Source: Hemibagrus wyckioides (lineage: Eukaryota; Chordata; Actinopteri; Siluriformes; Bagridae). Taken from it: a stretch of 64,000 nucleotides of DNA. Position numbers and translations under genes: made by a program. Location of the stretch: the NCBI RefSeq assembly GCF_019097595.1, contig NC_080718.1:11440657-11504656 (forward strand), in the 5' to 3' direction. This document shows, one piece after another, positions 12,661 through 22,746 of this stretch. The notes under the pieces were generated by a model. It did not search any database. It was given only the letters and a program-made list of their open reading frames with translations, and was not told where the DNA came from. Within the stretch, counting starts at the first letter, position 1. Every line of letters begins with the position of its first letter.

Positions 12661-13620
12661 TTCCAACAGGGAATTAGCCAAGCCATCCATGATAATTTCC
12701 AATTTTTTACTCAAAGTGAATTGTACTGATCTTTTTTATGTAATGACAAAGAATCAAAATTATCAATGACGTGGTCCAATTTCCATCCACAAATTTTTTA
12801 TTTTATGTTTTATCATAATGTTAATATATTTTTACATACACTGAATGAGATATTTCAAAATGTCACAAGATGTCCTGTAATATCATGAAATGATGCACAC
12901 ATGTGGTACAGATCAGGCACTTTTGTGTTCATAATCAACAGTGGTGTGCATGTGTGGTGCAAATCAGGCAGGACGTGGATTGGGTAAGCACAGCCATAAA
13001 GTATGGGGTCATAAATACTGTTTGTCAGTTATGGGAAAAGGGTCACCCAACTGATACAGTCATTCATGCCTGTAAATAAATTTTATGTCCATGAGTAGCA
13101 GCAGCTTCAGTTTCTGTACAATTAGTACAGCCCATAAGTAGAGCTCAAGCATTAAAAATAAAATAATTTGTAATTTAAAAGTGAAACTATATAATGCAGG
13201 GAGGGAGTCTTCTGTGTTTTAGTGTTTAAAAATGCTAAAAATCTTCACCATAACTAAAGGTGAAAAAAGTTCACCTTTAGTTATGCCATTTCAGTGTACA
13301 TAAACGTAATTACATAACATTCTGTATAAGTTGTTACTTTCATCCATCACCCTAATAAAGTATCAGTTGAATAAAGACTGCAAATACAATGTTGTCTACA
13401 TACATGTCAAGTTTCCCTTTATTATAGCTAACCTATTGTTCTTCAATCTAATTACATTAAATCTCTTATGTTTTACATATATCACACACATGATTTGTGA
13501 CATGATATGGTCTTAATATTTTATCAATATTCGTTATTCAAAACATATTTATTGAAAAAGTATATAATGAGCTACCTTTCTTGGTATATGTGCACAATAC
13601 ATGTTGTCAAAATGATGCTG
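12661..13620. other. No gene; perfect hairpin at 13249-13285
   Basis: A 16-bp perfect inverted repeat, CATAACTAAAGGTGAA and its complement, flanks a 5-nt loop at 13265-13269. The rest is AT-rich and unassigned. Confidence 0.5.
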
Positions 13621-13624
13621 GCTA

Positions 13625-14405
13625 GATGACTGGATGATTAAATACTCCTGGTGGAGTGGGCCCTAATACCTAGAGGCAAGGCCATACTGCGTGCCTCATA
13701 GGACTGAATGATGGCATGTATAACCCAGTGAGAGAGTCGCTGCTTGGAGATGGGATTACCCCTGTTGTGATAGCAATGTACAAGAAGCTAACACTTGCAC
13801 ATTGAAGATGGCATTGGCTAACCCCAATGAGAGGTGTTCCTGGAGAAACTCCAGCACTGAACTGATTGAGCAGTGGACTGGGTTCAGATGGTGCTACACA
13901 CACCATGATAGCAAAAGCCTCCATTTCAGGGCATACAATTTGTAATGGATGGAGCTTTAGAACTCAAGCTGGTCTCCCTGACTTCAGTCGAGAGAACAGA
14001 AATAATGAGCTGGTCCCCCTCAGGGGCCAGGCCCAGAGGTTCCACAGAAGATCCTGCCAGACAGGAATCTTCCAAGGACTACCATCAAGGAAGGATATTA
14101 TGTCTGAGAATCACAGGTGGGCCAGTGTGAAGCCACCGGCAATAGATGGACCTGGTGCACCCTCACTTGGACTCCAAGGTACAGAGCAATCAGGGAAAAG
14201 GTGCACAGATGGAGCCTTGGCCATGTCTGTAACATCGCGTCCAGCCCGAGAGGAGCAGGAGGTTTGAGGTAAACCAGAGGGAACAGTGAGTCAACCATCT
14301 GGCCTTCACCTGAGGATGCAAGTGCCACTCCCTGGACCATAGCCCCTGCCTCCATAGGAAGTCTTCTCCCCAGTTTACATGTCTCGGAATGTCTCTGCCA
14401 AAGGA
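13625..14405 (-). pseudogene. DIRS-type retroelement remnant (copy a)
   Basis: Reading from 14405 downward, the RNase H-end region appears as APLGLDAMLQTWPRLHL (minus strand within 14098-14355). After that come SVLEFLQEHLSLGLA-like sequence near 13855 and SKQRLSHWVIHAI near 13710-13750, the N- and C-terminal parts of a DIRS tyrosine recombinase. The middle of the recombinase is deleted and frames change several times. The equivalent region in the plus-strand copy at 39600-41700 gives PPTPLELDGMVQAWL, so the two copies support each other. DIRS elements integrate with a tyrosine recombinase instead of an integrase. Confidence 0.65.
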
Positions 14406-14707
14406 GGATCTGCTATGCCAGCTTGAAAAGAGGGCACAAACTTAACACTGGAGAAAGTGTTTCAGCACTAGAAACACAGCCCTTGTTTGCAGACAATTTA
14501 TTTGCCATGCAAAGTGAGACCCTCCTTATGTGCCATGGGTGTGGTGGCAATCAAGAACTGCATCTCCACCCATGAGAGAGCCATCTATCAAAAGCATCTT
14601 GCGATGGCAATACATCCCTAGCCCTTTCATACATAGTGGTCACTACAGTCTTTTCAAAAGCTGTTCTCTAGTATGTGTATGGGTTTTGTTGTTATAGTTG
14701 CATGTAA

Positions 14708-15359
14708 AGCCTAGTTCACACTACAGGATTTTAAGCCCAATTTAAGCCCGATTTGCAAATTACTGAGCTCGCTGACAGATCGGGCTGTGATCGTGGGAAA
14801 ATCAGCGGGTGATCAGCACTCGGCAATCTTTATGTGTGAACTACTCAACGACGCATCAAAGAGGCTCGCTGACGCGTCGCTGACACCTCACAGACAAAAT
14901 CCAGATATCTGGCATGTTAAATATCTGGGACGATCGGCCGACTCAACATCACGTTGTGTCAATTGTAGCTACAACCTCCAGCCAATGAGAGAGCAAGAGG
15001 TTGAGGTCACCGAAAGAAAAGCAGCAGCAGCAACATGGCTTCAAAAATAGTGTGGACACAACATAATGAAAATAAAATAAATAACATTTATTTAGAGTGA
15101 GACTCCTGCCGACGTCCATTTTCAAAACAAACCTCTACCTCACGTCATTTCCGGATCCACCTGTCGCGTGTGTTTTTGTGACAAAACATGGTTTGGGTTG
15201 TTGTCAGATTGTGTGGTGTGCGACCCCCTCTTGTGGATCATTTACGAAGCGTTGCGTAGTGTGAACACCACAAGGACAAAAAGACATACAGTGAAGTCAT
15301 GTAGTCTGAACAGCAAAGCGATCTGCCAACGGTTAAAGTCTTGTAGTGTGACCAAGCCT
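14708..15359. mobile_element. Harbinger-type MITE (652 bp)
   Basis: The ends are imperfect inverted repeats of about 27 bp: AGCCTAGTTCACACTACAGG on the left, and AGGCTTGGTCACACTACAAG when the right end is read in reverse complement. Both sides carry TAA (14705-14707 and 15360-15362), the 3-bp target duplication expected of PIF/Harbinger elements. The interior is CpG-rich relative to its surroundings. It contains a start-like peptide MASKIVWTQHNENK at 15035, resembling the beginning of the Myb/MADF-type accessory protein of these elements (inference). No transposase remains. Confidence 0.7.
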
Positions 15360-15362
15360 TAA

Positions 15363-15840
15363 GCCCACACAGTGAATGCTTGTGCATAATTCCCATACAC
15401 TGCCATCTATTGGCCAGTCATGGTAAATGCAGATTTTTCAAATCAAATTCAAGATGGCCGACAAGAAGTCAGAAATGCCGACCATCCCAGGAATATCTTG
15501 TAAATCCTTCTATAGCAGAACACATCTGCAGGTAGAAAAAATATGCTAGCATAAAGTAACATCTAAGGATTCATATAATTGTTAAAATTTCCTGATATTT
15601 ATTTTATATATGGAGAAATTTGCAATTAATCATGTGTCCACTAAACTGGGTGCCATGCATCACTGGCTTTATTTTAACTGTAATTCATACAATTACTGTA
15701 ACTTTGCTGTTCTTGATAAACCTTATCTGCCATGACATTTTTAGTTTAAATCAATTTATAGTTGTTATTAGAATGTAATTAACAAAAACATTTTTTGCAT
15801 ATTATCTATGTAAAGTTAGCAACAATTATTGTTTTTATTT
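15363..15840. other. No gene recognised
   Basis: AT-rich sequence between the MITE and the piggyBac relic. A polypyrimidine run ending TTTTTTGTAG at 15847, just before the piggyBac reading frame, looks like a splice acceptor. A matching upstream exon cannot be identified. Confidence 0.4.
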
Positions 15841-15885
15841 TTTGTAGCGTTCAAGTGCAGGGGTGATGGGAAGGCCTACTGGATA

Positions 15886-16579
15886 ATGGAGCATATACCA
15901 TCTGAGTCAAGTGAGGATGATGTCAGTGGCAGTGATGAAGAATGGCTGCCAGAAAAACAAGAAGGATCAGGATTAGCCAATGCTAGCAGTAGTGACAGTG
16001 GATCTGAGGACTCTGAAGGAGCTGTGGGTGGTGAGGTTGCTGAAGATGTTGAGGGAGCTGAGGATGTACCACCAAACAGAGGTCAGGGACAGAAAAGAAT
16101 CAGAAATGTCTGGAAAACGAAAGACAACCTGCCTCGTTTTCTAGAGGAGTGGAAGGTGAATGTTGAGGGAACAGAGCCAATAGATTTCTTTATTCATCTA
16201 TTTCCTGAAGATCTGTTGGATGAAATTGTGCACAATACCAACCTGTATGCACTCCAACATGGAAAAGAAAATCTGGACCATTTTCTTTTCCATACATTTC
16301 AAGGCATCTGTAGCTTGTGCACTAATAAATGTAGGTTCCATCAAGACACCCACAAGAGGAAGACCAAGTGGCACGCCACCTCCAGTGAAACGGAGAGCAG
16401 TATCCAGACCACCCCCTGAAATCAGGTTTGGCCCTGGTAAACACTGGCCTCTTCTAACCGAAGAAAAAAATGCCAAAAGATGCCATGATGCTGCATGCAC
16501 ACGAAAAACAAAGTATGTTTGCATGCAGTGTCTTGTGGCTGTGTGCCCTGAATGCTTTGCCAATTTTCATACAAGATAG
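15886..16579 (+). pseudogene. piggyBac transposase relic with catalytic core deleted
   Basis: The N-terminal part begins MEHIPSESSEDDVSGSDEEW, a long acidic segment, followed by the entry to the piggyBac fold: FFIHLFPEDLLDEIVHNTN and LYALQ. Around 16260 the frame shifts and the sequence jumps to the C-terminal part: FFSIHFKASVACALINVG, then a zinc-binding tail with spacing CX4C-X7-CX2C-X4-CX2C-X4H (KRCHDAACTRKTKYVCMQC region) and a stop at 16577. About 300 residues, including all three catalytic aspartates, are missing. A full piggyBac transposase is about 550-600 aa. It is a deletion derivative. No TTAA-flanked termini could be fixed. Confidence 0.75.
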
Positions 16580-17295
16580 ATGGGAAATAGAGATGAGAAG
16601 GGCATGATGATGTGAGAGGAGGATGATAAATCAGAGGGGAGACCTGCAAATGTTTTTGTTTAGTTCAACATACTACACAGTTCAACATACTAAGAAGGGC
16701 ATGTTTAGCAACTCTTAAGCAAACATATATGAAACGATATATATATATTTTTCTGTTTGTGCCCTGGATGTTATGCCAAATTTCCTTGAAGTAAGACTGA
16801 ACTAAACTGTCATAAATGGCAGTAATACTGAAAAGAATGTTGCTTTCTAGTGTTTGCAGAGCCATGGAAAATATTTTCGTCTTTTTTTTTTTCAAATCCT
16901 AGATTCAACATTTGTGTATTGCTTTGAAAAGTATTAGAATATGTTAAAACACAAGAAAGCATTAGATTAGCAGAATTAAAAGGTTTTTATGTAATAGTTT
17001 TCACACAATATATTATTTTCTACTATCAGTTTGTTAAATACATATTTCTTTGGTTCAGAGGTCACACGCATGGTGTCCAGCTGTGTGGACATGTTTATAA
17101 CTTTATGAAAAATAGGTTCATGTAAAAAAAGTTAAATTGCTTTGTTTTATCATACCTAAAGAAGTATAAAAACACTCAGGAAAAAAAACTTGACTAAGGT
17201 TCTCATTATTTGTGCATGAAAGGGCTAGAGTGGGAAATGTGCAACCATGAAGTGATCTCATGTGCGGAGAGCCAAGGGGGTAATATTGGTAATGT
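16580..17295. other. No gene recognised
   Basis: AT-rich flank of the piggyBac relic. If the element were complete, its right terminus should lie here next to a TTAA, but no convincing inverted-repeat end was found. Confidence 0.35.
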
Positions 17296-17299
17296 CTTC

Positions 17300-17690
17300 T
17301 GCCATGAGAACTAATACTCCCTTAGTCTGAAAGACTGATGGTCTTGGCCTAGCCTGATGCTGTTCAAAGCAGTGAGTATTGGATCCATATGTAGATCCCT
17401 AACTACCTCCAGAAAGTGTGTCTCTGAATGGAATAAAGCACACTCTTTTTTGAGTTTCAGCAAACACCCAGTATGGGCAAGAAGGAGCATCTTGATACCT
17501 TGCTGCCAGCTCTCTCTTGACTGAGCTAAAATGAGCCAGTAGTGGCCATAATGGCGTACAGGGCTACATCCATGCACTTTGTGAAGGTGTGTAGTGAGAG
17601 AGCTAGACCAGAGGAAGAACTCAATATTGGTAGGCTTTGCCCTCCAAAATAAACCTGAGAATCTTCTTGTGTTCTGTCCGAATCTCAGTG
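17300..17690 (-). pseudogene. DIRS reverse-transcriptase fragment (minus strand)
   Basis: On the minus strand, peptides such as SGLALSLHTFTKCMDVALYA, HYWLILAQSRESWQQG, KKECALFHSETHFLEVV and ILTALNSIRLGQDHQSF follow the order of the DIRS reverse-transcriptase palm and thumb. The position where the family has its YIDD-type catalytic box reads HYGHYW, so the active site is gone. It lies opposite in orientation to the recombinase piece at 18735-19040, so this is a separate copy or an inverted part of the same one. Confidence 0.6.
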
Positions 17691-17789
17691 TGATGTCAGT
17701 TTATGTCAGACCTAATTCGTGAAATGATAAGTTTGAGCATCAGCATGTTGAACCTGTATATCCCTGAAGTATGATTCAAGGTATTGTTG

Positions 17790-18210
17790 TGAATTCACAG
17801 AAGCAGACCAGGGAACTTGGAAGTAGTGTTCAGCAGGAATGTTTTATTGGAGATCAGAACACACTGCGGTGGTAGTGTAGTCATCAAGTCCAGTGAAAAG
17901 GAACATACTGTATGTTGCGGTTTTGAAGCCATTGAGTGGGCAGGCCTTGAAGGTGTGACAATACAAAAGCCTAGAGGTGATACTCTTAAACAAAACCACC
18001 CAAGGGGAGGCAGACCTCACAGGTGTCAACTCCCTGGTATGACAATGCAAAAGCGTAGAAGTGATACTCTTAAACAAAGCATTGAATGGGGGAGAAAGAT
18101 CCCCAGAGTTGGCCCCCCAGCTGTCAGCTAGTTGACAGTTCCTGACCACTCTCTCATTTGATCACCATTTGGTGGTGAGAGCGGGAATATGTGAAGGATT
18201 ATTCAAAGAG
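17790..18210. repeat. Repeat-like segment with an internal 84-bp duplication
   Basis: TGACAATACAAAAGCCTAGA at 17956 recurs as TGACAATGCAAAAGCGTAGA at 18040, 84 bp later, and GTGATACTCTTAAACAAA follows both. The segment starts with GTTTTATTGGAGATCAGAAC, reminiscent of an antisense LTR end. No family is assigned. Confidence 0.4.
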
Positions 18211-18734
18211 CAATGTATGTTACAGTAGATTCTAGAGTGACTTCAAAATATGTTTTCCTACAGTATGTAGATCTAAAATTTGATGCAGCCCCACGCCCAT
18301 CCCTCATGGGTACTAAAAGTACCAGCTGTAAAAGCATAACTCTTTCACAGAGGGGGAAACATGTTTTATGGCCCCTTTGTCCAAGAGACAAAGAAGTTTC
18401 TGCTACTGAAAGGGGATCTGTTTGGTACGCACTTTTGAAACAAGGCGGCCAGGAAGCAAATTGGGTTCTGTTACCTTTTCTTTGTGGTGTCTAGAACCCA
18501 TTGAGATACATATGATCTGAGAGGGGTGCCATTCTGACGGTCTTGATCCATTCATGAAGCATGAACCAACTGAAAAGGCTGGTTGCTGGGATGAGAGTCT
18601 AGGGTGGACAAACTGCTGGGTGCACCTGCTCCCTGAAATACATGATCTGGTGGAGTTCCGTTCCACCACTGCCTCAAGTTACAATCCCTTACCCTGATCT
18701 AGCTCTAGCAACAGGGACACACCTTCTGATGATG

Positions 18735-19040
18735 AATTTACATTTTGGGTAAGAGGGAGCAGACATCCTCTTGAGGCAGGCTCTAAGAGGGGCTCTTTGA
18801 CTAGTATTAGCTTCACTCAAAAGAGTAGGAGAGCTGCAGGCCCTGTTAGTAGCCTTCTCCTACTTAGACTATGCTCTTGGAGTGGTCAAAGCTGTTCTGC
18901 ACCCCAGACCAGAATATATTTTGAAGGTGCATTCTGTGATTGGCTAGCCTGTAATCCTGCAAGTCTTCTTTCGTTTGCCTTATGTTTCTCTGGAGCAAGA
19001 AAGACTTCATCTTCTATGCCTAGTCCAGGCTCTTAGGATC
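18735..19040 (+). pseudogene. DIRS tyrosine-recombinase fragment (copy b)
   Basis: The plus strand reads LASLKRVGELQALLV at about 18807, where the KR-x-GEL pattern carries the first catalytic arginine region. HPRPEYILKVHSVIG and SLEQERLHLLCLVQALR follow. An in-frame stop follows the VIG. A piece of the preceding RNase H region (GAGCAGACATCCT at 18752) sits directly upstream, so much of the connecting sequence has been deleted. It is clearly homologous to 40420-40620. It ends against the gypsy fragment beginning at 19047. Confidence 0.7.
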
Positions 19041-19046
19041 TAAGTT

Positions 19047-19365
19047 GGAGGACATCTTTGTGTCACTGGCAGGGGGGCAGCTTTTTCAAAAATTGATCTG
19101 ACTCAGGCTTACCTGCGGATGAAAGTAGAAGAGTCTTCAAAGCAGTATCTTACAATTAATATAATGATTTTCCGCTACAACAGACTCATTTTTGGGGTAG
19201 CATCAACACCAGAGTTGTGGCAAAAGACCATGGATCAAGTTCTGCAAGGTATTCCATGTACACAATGTTATTTGGATGACATTATCGTCACTGGCCATGG
19301 TGATGACACCCATCTGACAAACTTGAAGGCTGTCCTAGAGAAGCTTGCGGAATACGGAATGTGAC
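19047..19365 (+). pseudogene. Gypsy RT, late half
   Basis: The sequence encodes FRYNRLIFGVAS, LWQKTMDQVLQGIP, the catalytic box as CYLDDIIVTG (YLDD at about 19269-19280), and NLKAVLEKLAEYGM. This is the second half of a Ty3/gypsy reverse transcriptase. Its first 87 bp or so (19047-19135) repeat, in diverged form, the end of the early RT half at 20543-20633. Coding stops at 19365, just before the PPT and LTR. Confidence 0.8.
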
Positions 19366-19390
19366 TTGCACCTTGATGTGATACATCAAG

Positions 19391-19556
19391 GCTGGAAGAG
19401 AGGAACTGTTGTGTTTGAGCTTGATTAAGTTGAAGTGCATGTGCACCCCAAGTGTTCAGTGGTGTAATAGTGCAACTGGGAGTAAACAGACGTGTTTAGC
19501 ATGAGCTCTGATTTTTGTGTATTTCTTTTGTTATGTAAGTGAAAACATAACAGAAC
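19391..19556 (+). mobile_element. Single gypsy LTR with polypurine tract
   Basis: A purine run GGAAGAGAGGAA (19394-19405) is the polypurine tract. It is followed at 19407 by an LTR starting TGTTGTGTTTGAGC and ending AAAACATAACA at 19552, giving 146 bp with TG...CA ends. Next come GAAC and TGGTGACAAGAGTTTA (from 19557), where a primer-binding site should be. PPT on the left and PBS on the right of one LTR is the arrangement at the junction of a one-LTR circle or of tandem elements sharing an LTR. The tRNA for this PBS was not identified. Confidence 0.6.
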
Positions 19557-19793
19557 TGGTGACAAGAGTTTAAAGGAACCCATTGTAAAGAGGATTACTG
19601 CATACTGGATTACTGTTAAGCGCGGGTATCGCATTTGTCTCAGAAAATACAACAAAAAGGTCTGCTACACATGGCAGATTACACAAATAGGCCTTCCTCT
19701 TGTGAGTAAACCGCGTCATAGTTGTGCAAGGGAGATATGCGTTGTGTTACGGATACTACAGGCAATACAAAAACATGTTTCCTGTGTCGGGCA

Positions 19794-20092
19794 AATGGAT
19801 GCTTTTGAAGGCACGGTGGAGGACTGGGCAACTTATGTGCAGAGAGTGGAACAGTATTGTTTGGCAAAAGACATTGGGAGCAAGAGAAAAGTGGCCAGCC
19901 TCTTGAGGTTAATGGGGACAAAGACATACCAAAACCAGCGGAGAAAACATTTAAAGAAATTGTGGATACATTGCAAACGCATTTGAATCCGAAGCCCTTG
20001 ATAATCGTGGAACGTTTTTGCTTTCATAAGCATTTACGAAAAGAAGTGCAAAGATTAATAAACTGGGTGAGTCAGAATCGGACAGTTCAGAG
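19794..20092 (+). pseudogene. Gypsy gag remnant
   Basis: The frame with MDAFEGTVEDWATYVQRVEQ and YCLAKDIGSKRKVASLLRLM matches the start of gag of a common fish gypsy lineage. At about 19925-19950 the frame shifts to KTFKEIVDTLQTHLNPKP. The C-terminal gag, including any zinc knuckle, is deleted before the protease region. Confidence 0.75.
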
Positions 20093-20640
20093 GTGACAGG
20101 CTTCTCGTACACTGAGCTACATTCTCTGAAAGAGGCAGATCAAGAAATGATCTGGGTCACTTCTATCATCGAGGGAGTAAAGTTGAAAATGGAATTTGAC
20201 GCAGGATTGGCACTATCAATAATTTCATACAAGGACTATACACACGTCTTCCAAGATGGCATTGGAACATTAAAGGACATAAAGGCAAAGCTTATCATCG
20301 AGAGTAACGCACAACCAAAATTTCACAAGTCACATCCTGTGCCATATTCAGTTCATCCAAAACTGGAAGCTGAGCTAAAGCGACTTGAAGGTCAGTGGAT
20401 CCTGTCTAGAGTAAGCTGGACTGACTGGGCCACACCCATAGTTCCGATTGTTAAGAAAAGAGGAGAAGTCAGGATCTGTGGCGACTTTAAGGTCACAGTT
20501 AATCCAGTCTTACAAGTGAAACAATACCCACTGCCCCGCATCGAGGACATCTTTGTGTCACTGGCGAGGGGAACAGAGTTTTTCAAAAATTTATCTGACT
20601 TAGGCTTACCTGCAGATGGAGGTAGAAGAGTCTTCAGTGT
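20093..20640 (+). pseudogene. Gypsy protease-RT (early half) remnant
   Basis: A stretch resembling the aspartic protease core reads KMEFDAGLALSIIS; the usual D-T/S-G triad is D-A-G here. It passes through a shortened linker to WILSRVSWTDWATPIVPIVK, EVRICGDFKVTVNPVLQVKQ and YPLPRIEDIFVSLARG, the first RT motifs. The reading stays open for 192 codons, but the protein is truncated before the YLDD box and departs from the family after 20633. The other half of RT lies 1.2 kb upstream at 19047-19365. Confidence 0.8.
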
Positions 20641-21235
20641 TTTCAGGATATTTGCTAAATTTTCTAAATAAAAAAGATTTGATAAATGAAAGTACAGTTT
20701 GCAGAAATGTGATTGGGCATGTGAGACAAGAGCTTTTATTTCCTGAAATGGGTATAATGAACCAGAGAAAACATTTTATGATATCTTTAATCAACAATAG
20801 ATGGGAAATCTTCATCTTTTTTTGTGATGTCATTTTATTTCATTGCTGTTCATTTATTTCTGAGCTAATTCGGTTAATCTATTCATAATAAAATCTGTAA
20901 TATTAAAAGTAAAAACATTTCTGTTAGGTGGCTGCATGCCTGACTAATGTTTCTTTCAGTTTTCAGGATTAGTAAGTGGTAATTAGATTTAAAAACATAA
21001 ATATATCATTTAATTACACTTTTAAAGAACTCCATCTTTGAAAGTTTACTATTATACATTACTTTGTCTTTGACATGTGATTATATAATGCCTCAGAGAA
21101 TAGGTTTTTGATTCAGATGAAAGTTAAATACAGTTGTTGTTGTTGTTTTGTTATTGCCATCTTACACTGTAATATATAACATCAGCAAACCTCAGCTTTG
21201 TGCATATTAAACCCTCTAATAAACTATGTGTGCAT
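20641..21235. other. No gene recognised
   Basis: AT-rich sequence after the gypsy fragment. There is a short (GTT)n run near 21135 and nothing else identifiable. Confidence 0.35.
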
Positions 21236-21855
21236 ACATTATGCTAAATATTAAATTTATTTGTACAATGGACATTTTTTCAAAGCAGCTTGGGAATATA
21301 AAAATTCAGAATAAAAAATTACAACATTTAAAATTTCATATAAATTTTATTGAATAAATTCATATTTATTCCTAATGAGCAATCCAGAGGGAAGAGTGGC
21401 AAGGAAAAGCTCCCTGAAATGGGAAGAAATATTAAAAGACTCCACACTGAAATGGGATCCCATCCTCATCTGTGTGACATCAGAGAGTGTGATTAAATAA
21501 TCTCCTTTCCACAACTATATATAGTCAGTGGTATTCTGTAGCCAGGAGATTTGGACCAACTTATTAGTATAAGCATAAGTGTAACATCTGAATTCATTAT
21601 AGATTTAACTTCTTGCCAAAGCCATCAAATGTTCAATGATGTTGACCAAAACCGACAGCAGCAACAGCAGTTCAAAGCCACCACCCTTTCCTCAAGTTGT
21701 ACTATTCACAGCAGTCCCATGTTTCTCCAGGATTTCCACAGGGTGAAAATGTGCAGCAGCAGTGAGCAGGTCCAAGTAATGAGACTCCAGAAAAGGACAT
21801 GTCCTGAGAGAAGAAGTGGTCAGGAGCACTGGGATTTCAGGAGTAGCATGTGTAG

Positions 21856-21858
<3 letters not shown>

Positions 21859-21890
<32 letters not shown>
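21859..21890. repeat. (GA)n microsatellite
   Basis: About 32 bp of perfect GA repeat inside the LINE 3' region. Confidence 0.95.
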
Positions 21891-21892
<2 letters not shown>

Positions 21893-22144
21893 CAAAGACA
21901 GTGAGACAGAATAAAAGATATGCTTGTGATATTTTAATGCTTAAGGACAATGTTCATTGTGTGCAAAGTGCAGGTAGGGACTCGGCAAGACTAGATAAGA
22001 CAGCATAAATAAAAGGGAGAAGCAGAAGGTGCAGACATAAGGGCTTTGTGAGATACTGTATATAGCAGCCAGACCCCCCTCAAAAAAACATGAGTAAACA
22101 TGTGAGCTGAGCAACAGCATTAAAATATCTCAGTTCACCATCTA

Positions 22145-22658
22145 CAGCTCTGGAAAAAAATAAGAGACCACTGCAAAATAATCAGTTTCATGTTTTTTTT
22201 CTTACAGGTGCATGCATTGGTCAGATGAACAGCTTTGTTTCATTTTCTGTAAACTGCTGCCTAAATTCAAAGTATAACTATTGTTATTTAGAGTGTATAT
22301 TTAAAGGAAATGACAACACATCAAAATAACCCAAGATCATGCAGTAGCATTGCAGACTCAAATAAAACAAAATGCAAATAATTTGTACATAAATTGTGTT
22401 AATGCTTTGGCTAAATAACATCAAGAAATCAGTATTTGTTGGAATAACCCCGATTTGCATGCGTTTTGGCTCCATGCTCTCCACCAGTTTTTCCACAGTG
22501 CTGTTGAGTTACTTTATACCACTCTTTTTGCAAAAAAAGCAAACAGCTCAGCTTTGTTTGATGGTTTGTGACCATCCATCTTCCTCTTGATGACATTCCA
22601 GAGGTTTTCAGTAGGGTTCAAACCTGGAAGGCAGTGGTCTCTTTTTTTTCCAGAGCTG
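22145..22658. mobile_element. Tc1-type nonautonomous element (514 bp)
   Basis: The ends are CAGCTCTGGAAAAAAATAAG on the left and, on the right, TTTTTTTTCCAGAGCTG, forming inverted repeats of about 28 bp that continue through GAGACCACTGC. TA dinucleotides flank both ends (22143-22144 and 22659-22660), the Tc1/mariner target duplication. The interior still resembles Tc1 internal sequence (GGAATAACCCCGATTTGCAT; CATCCATCTTCCTCTTGATG), but no reading frame survives. It splits the minus-strand LINE. Confidence 0.8.
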
Positions 22659-22674
22659 TATATATGTATATAGA

Positions 22675-22746
22675 AAAGAGCAGCTAGAGCAGAGGGCAGA
22701 GCTTCGTATATATACGAAGCTCTGCCCTCTGCTCTAGCTGCTCTTT
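22675..22746. repeat. Perfect 72-bp palindrome without spacer
   Basis: Two 36-bp arms (22675-22710 and 22711-22746) are exact reverse complements meeting at a central GTATATAC. The arm begins AAAGAGCAGCTAGAGCAGAG. It lies 16 bp from the right end of the MITE. Perfect identity means it is young, or kept identical, or an assembly or cloning artefact. Confidence 0.95.

Noticed and set aside
13866..14267. 133-codon plus-strand frame
   Set aside because: It is the opposite strand of the minus-strand DIRS remnant, whose peptide motifs match a related plus-strand copy at 39.8 kb.
21859..21904. Coding frame ending in an Arg-Glu repeat
   Set aside because: It is produced by a GA microsatellite within a LINE 3' region.
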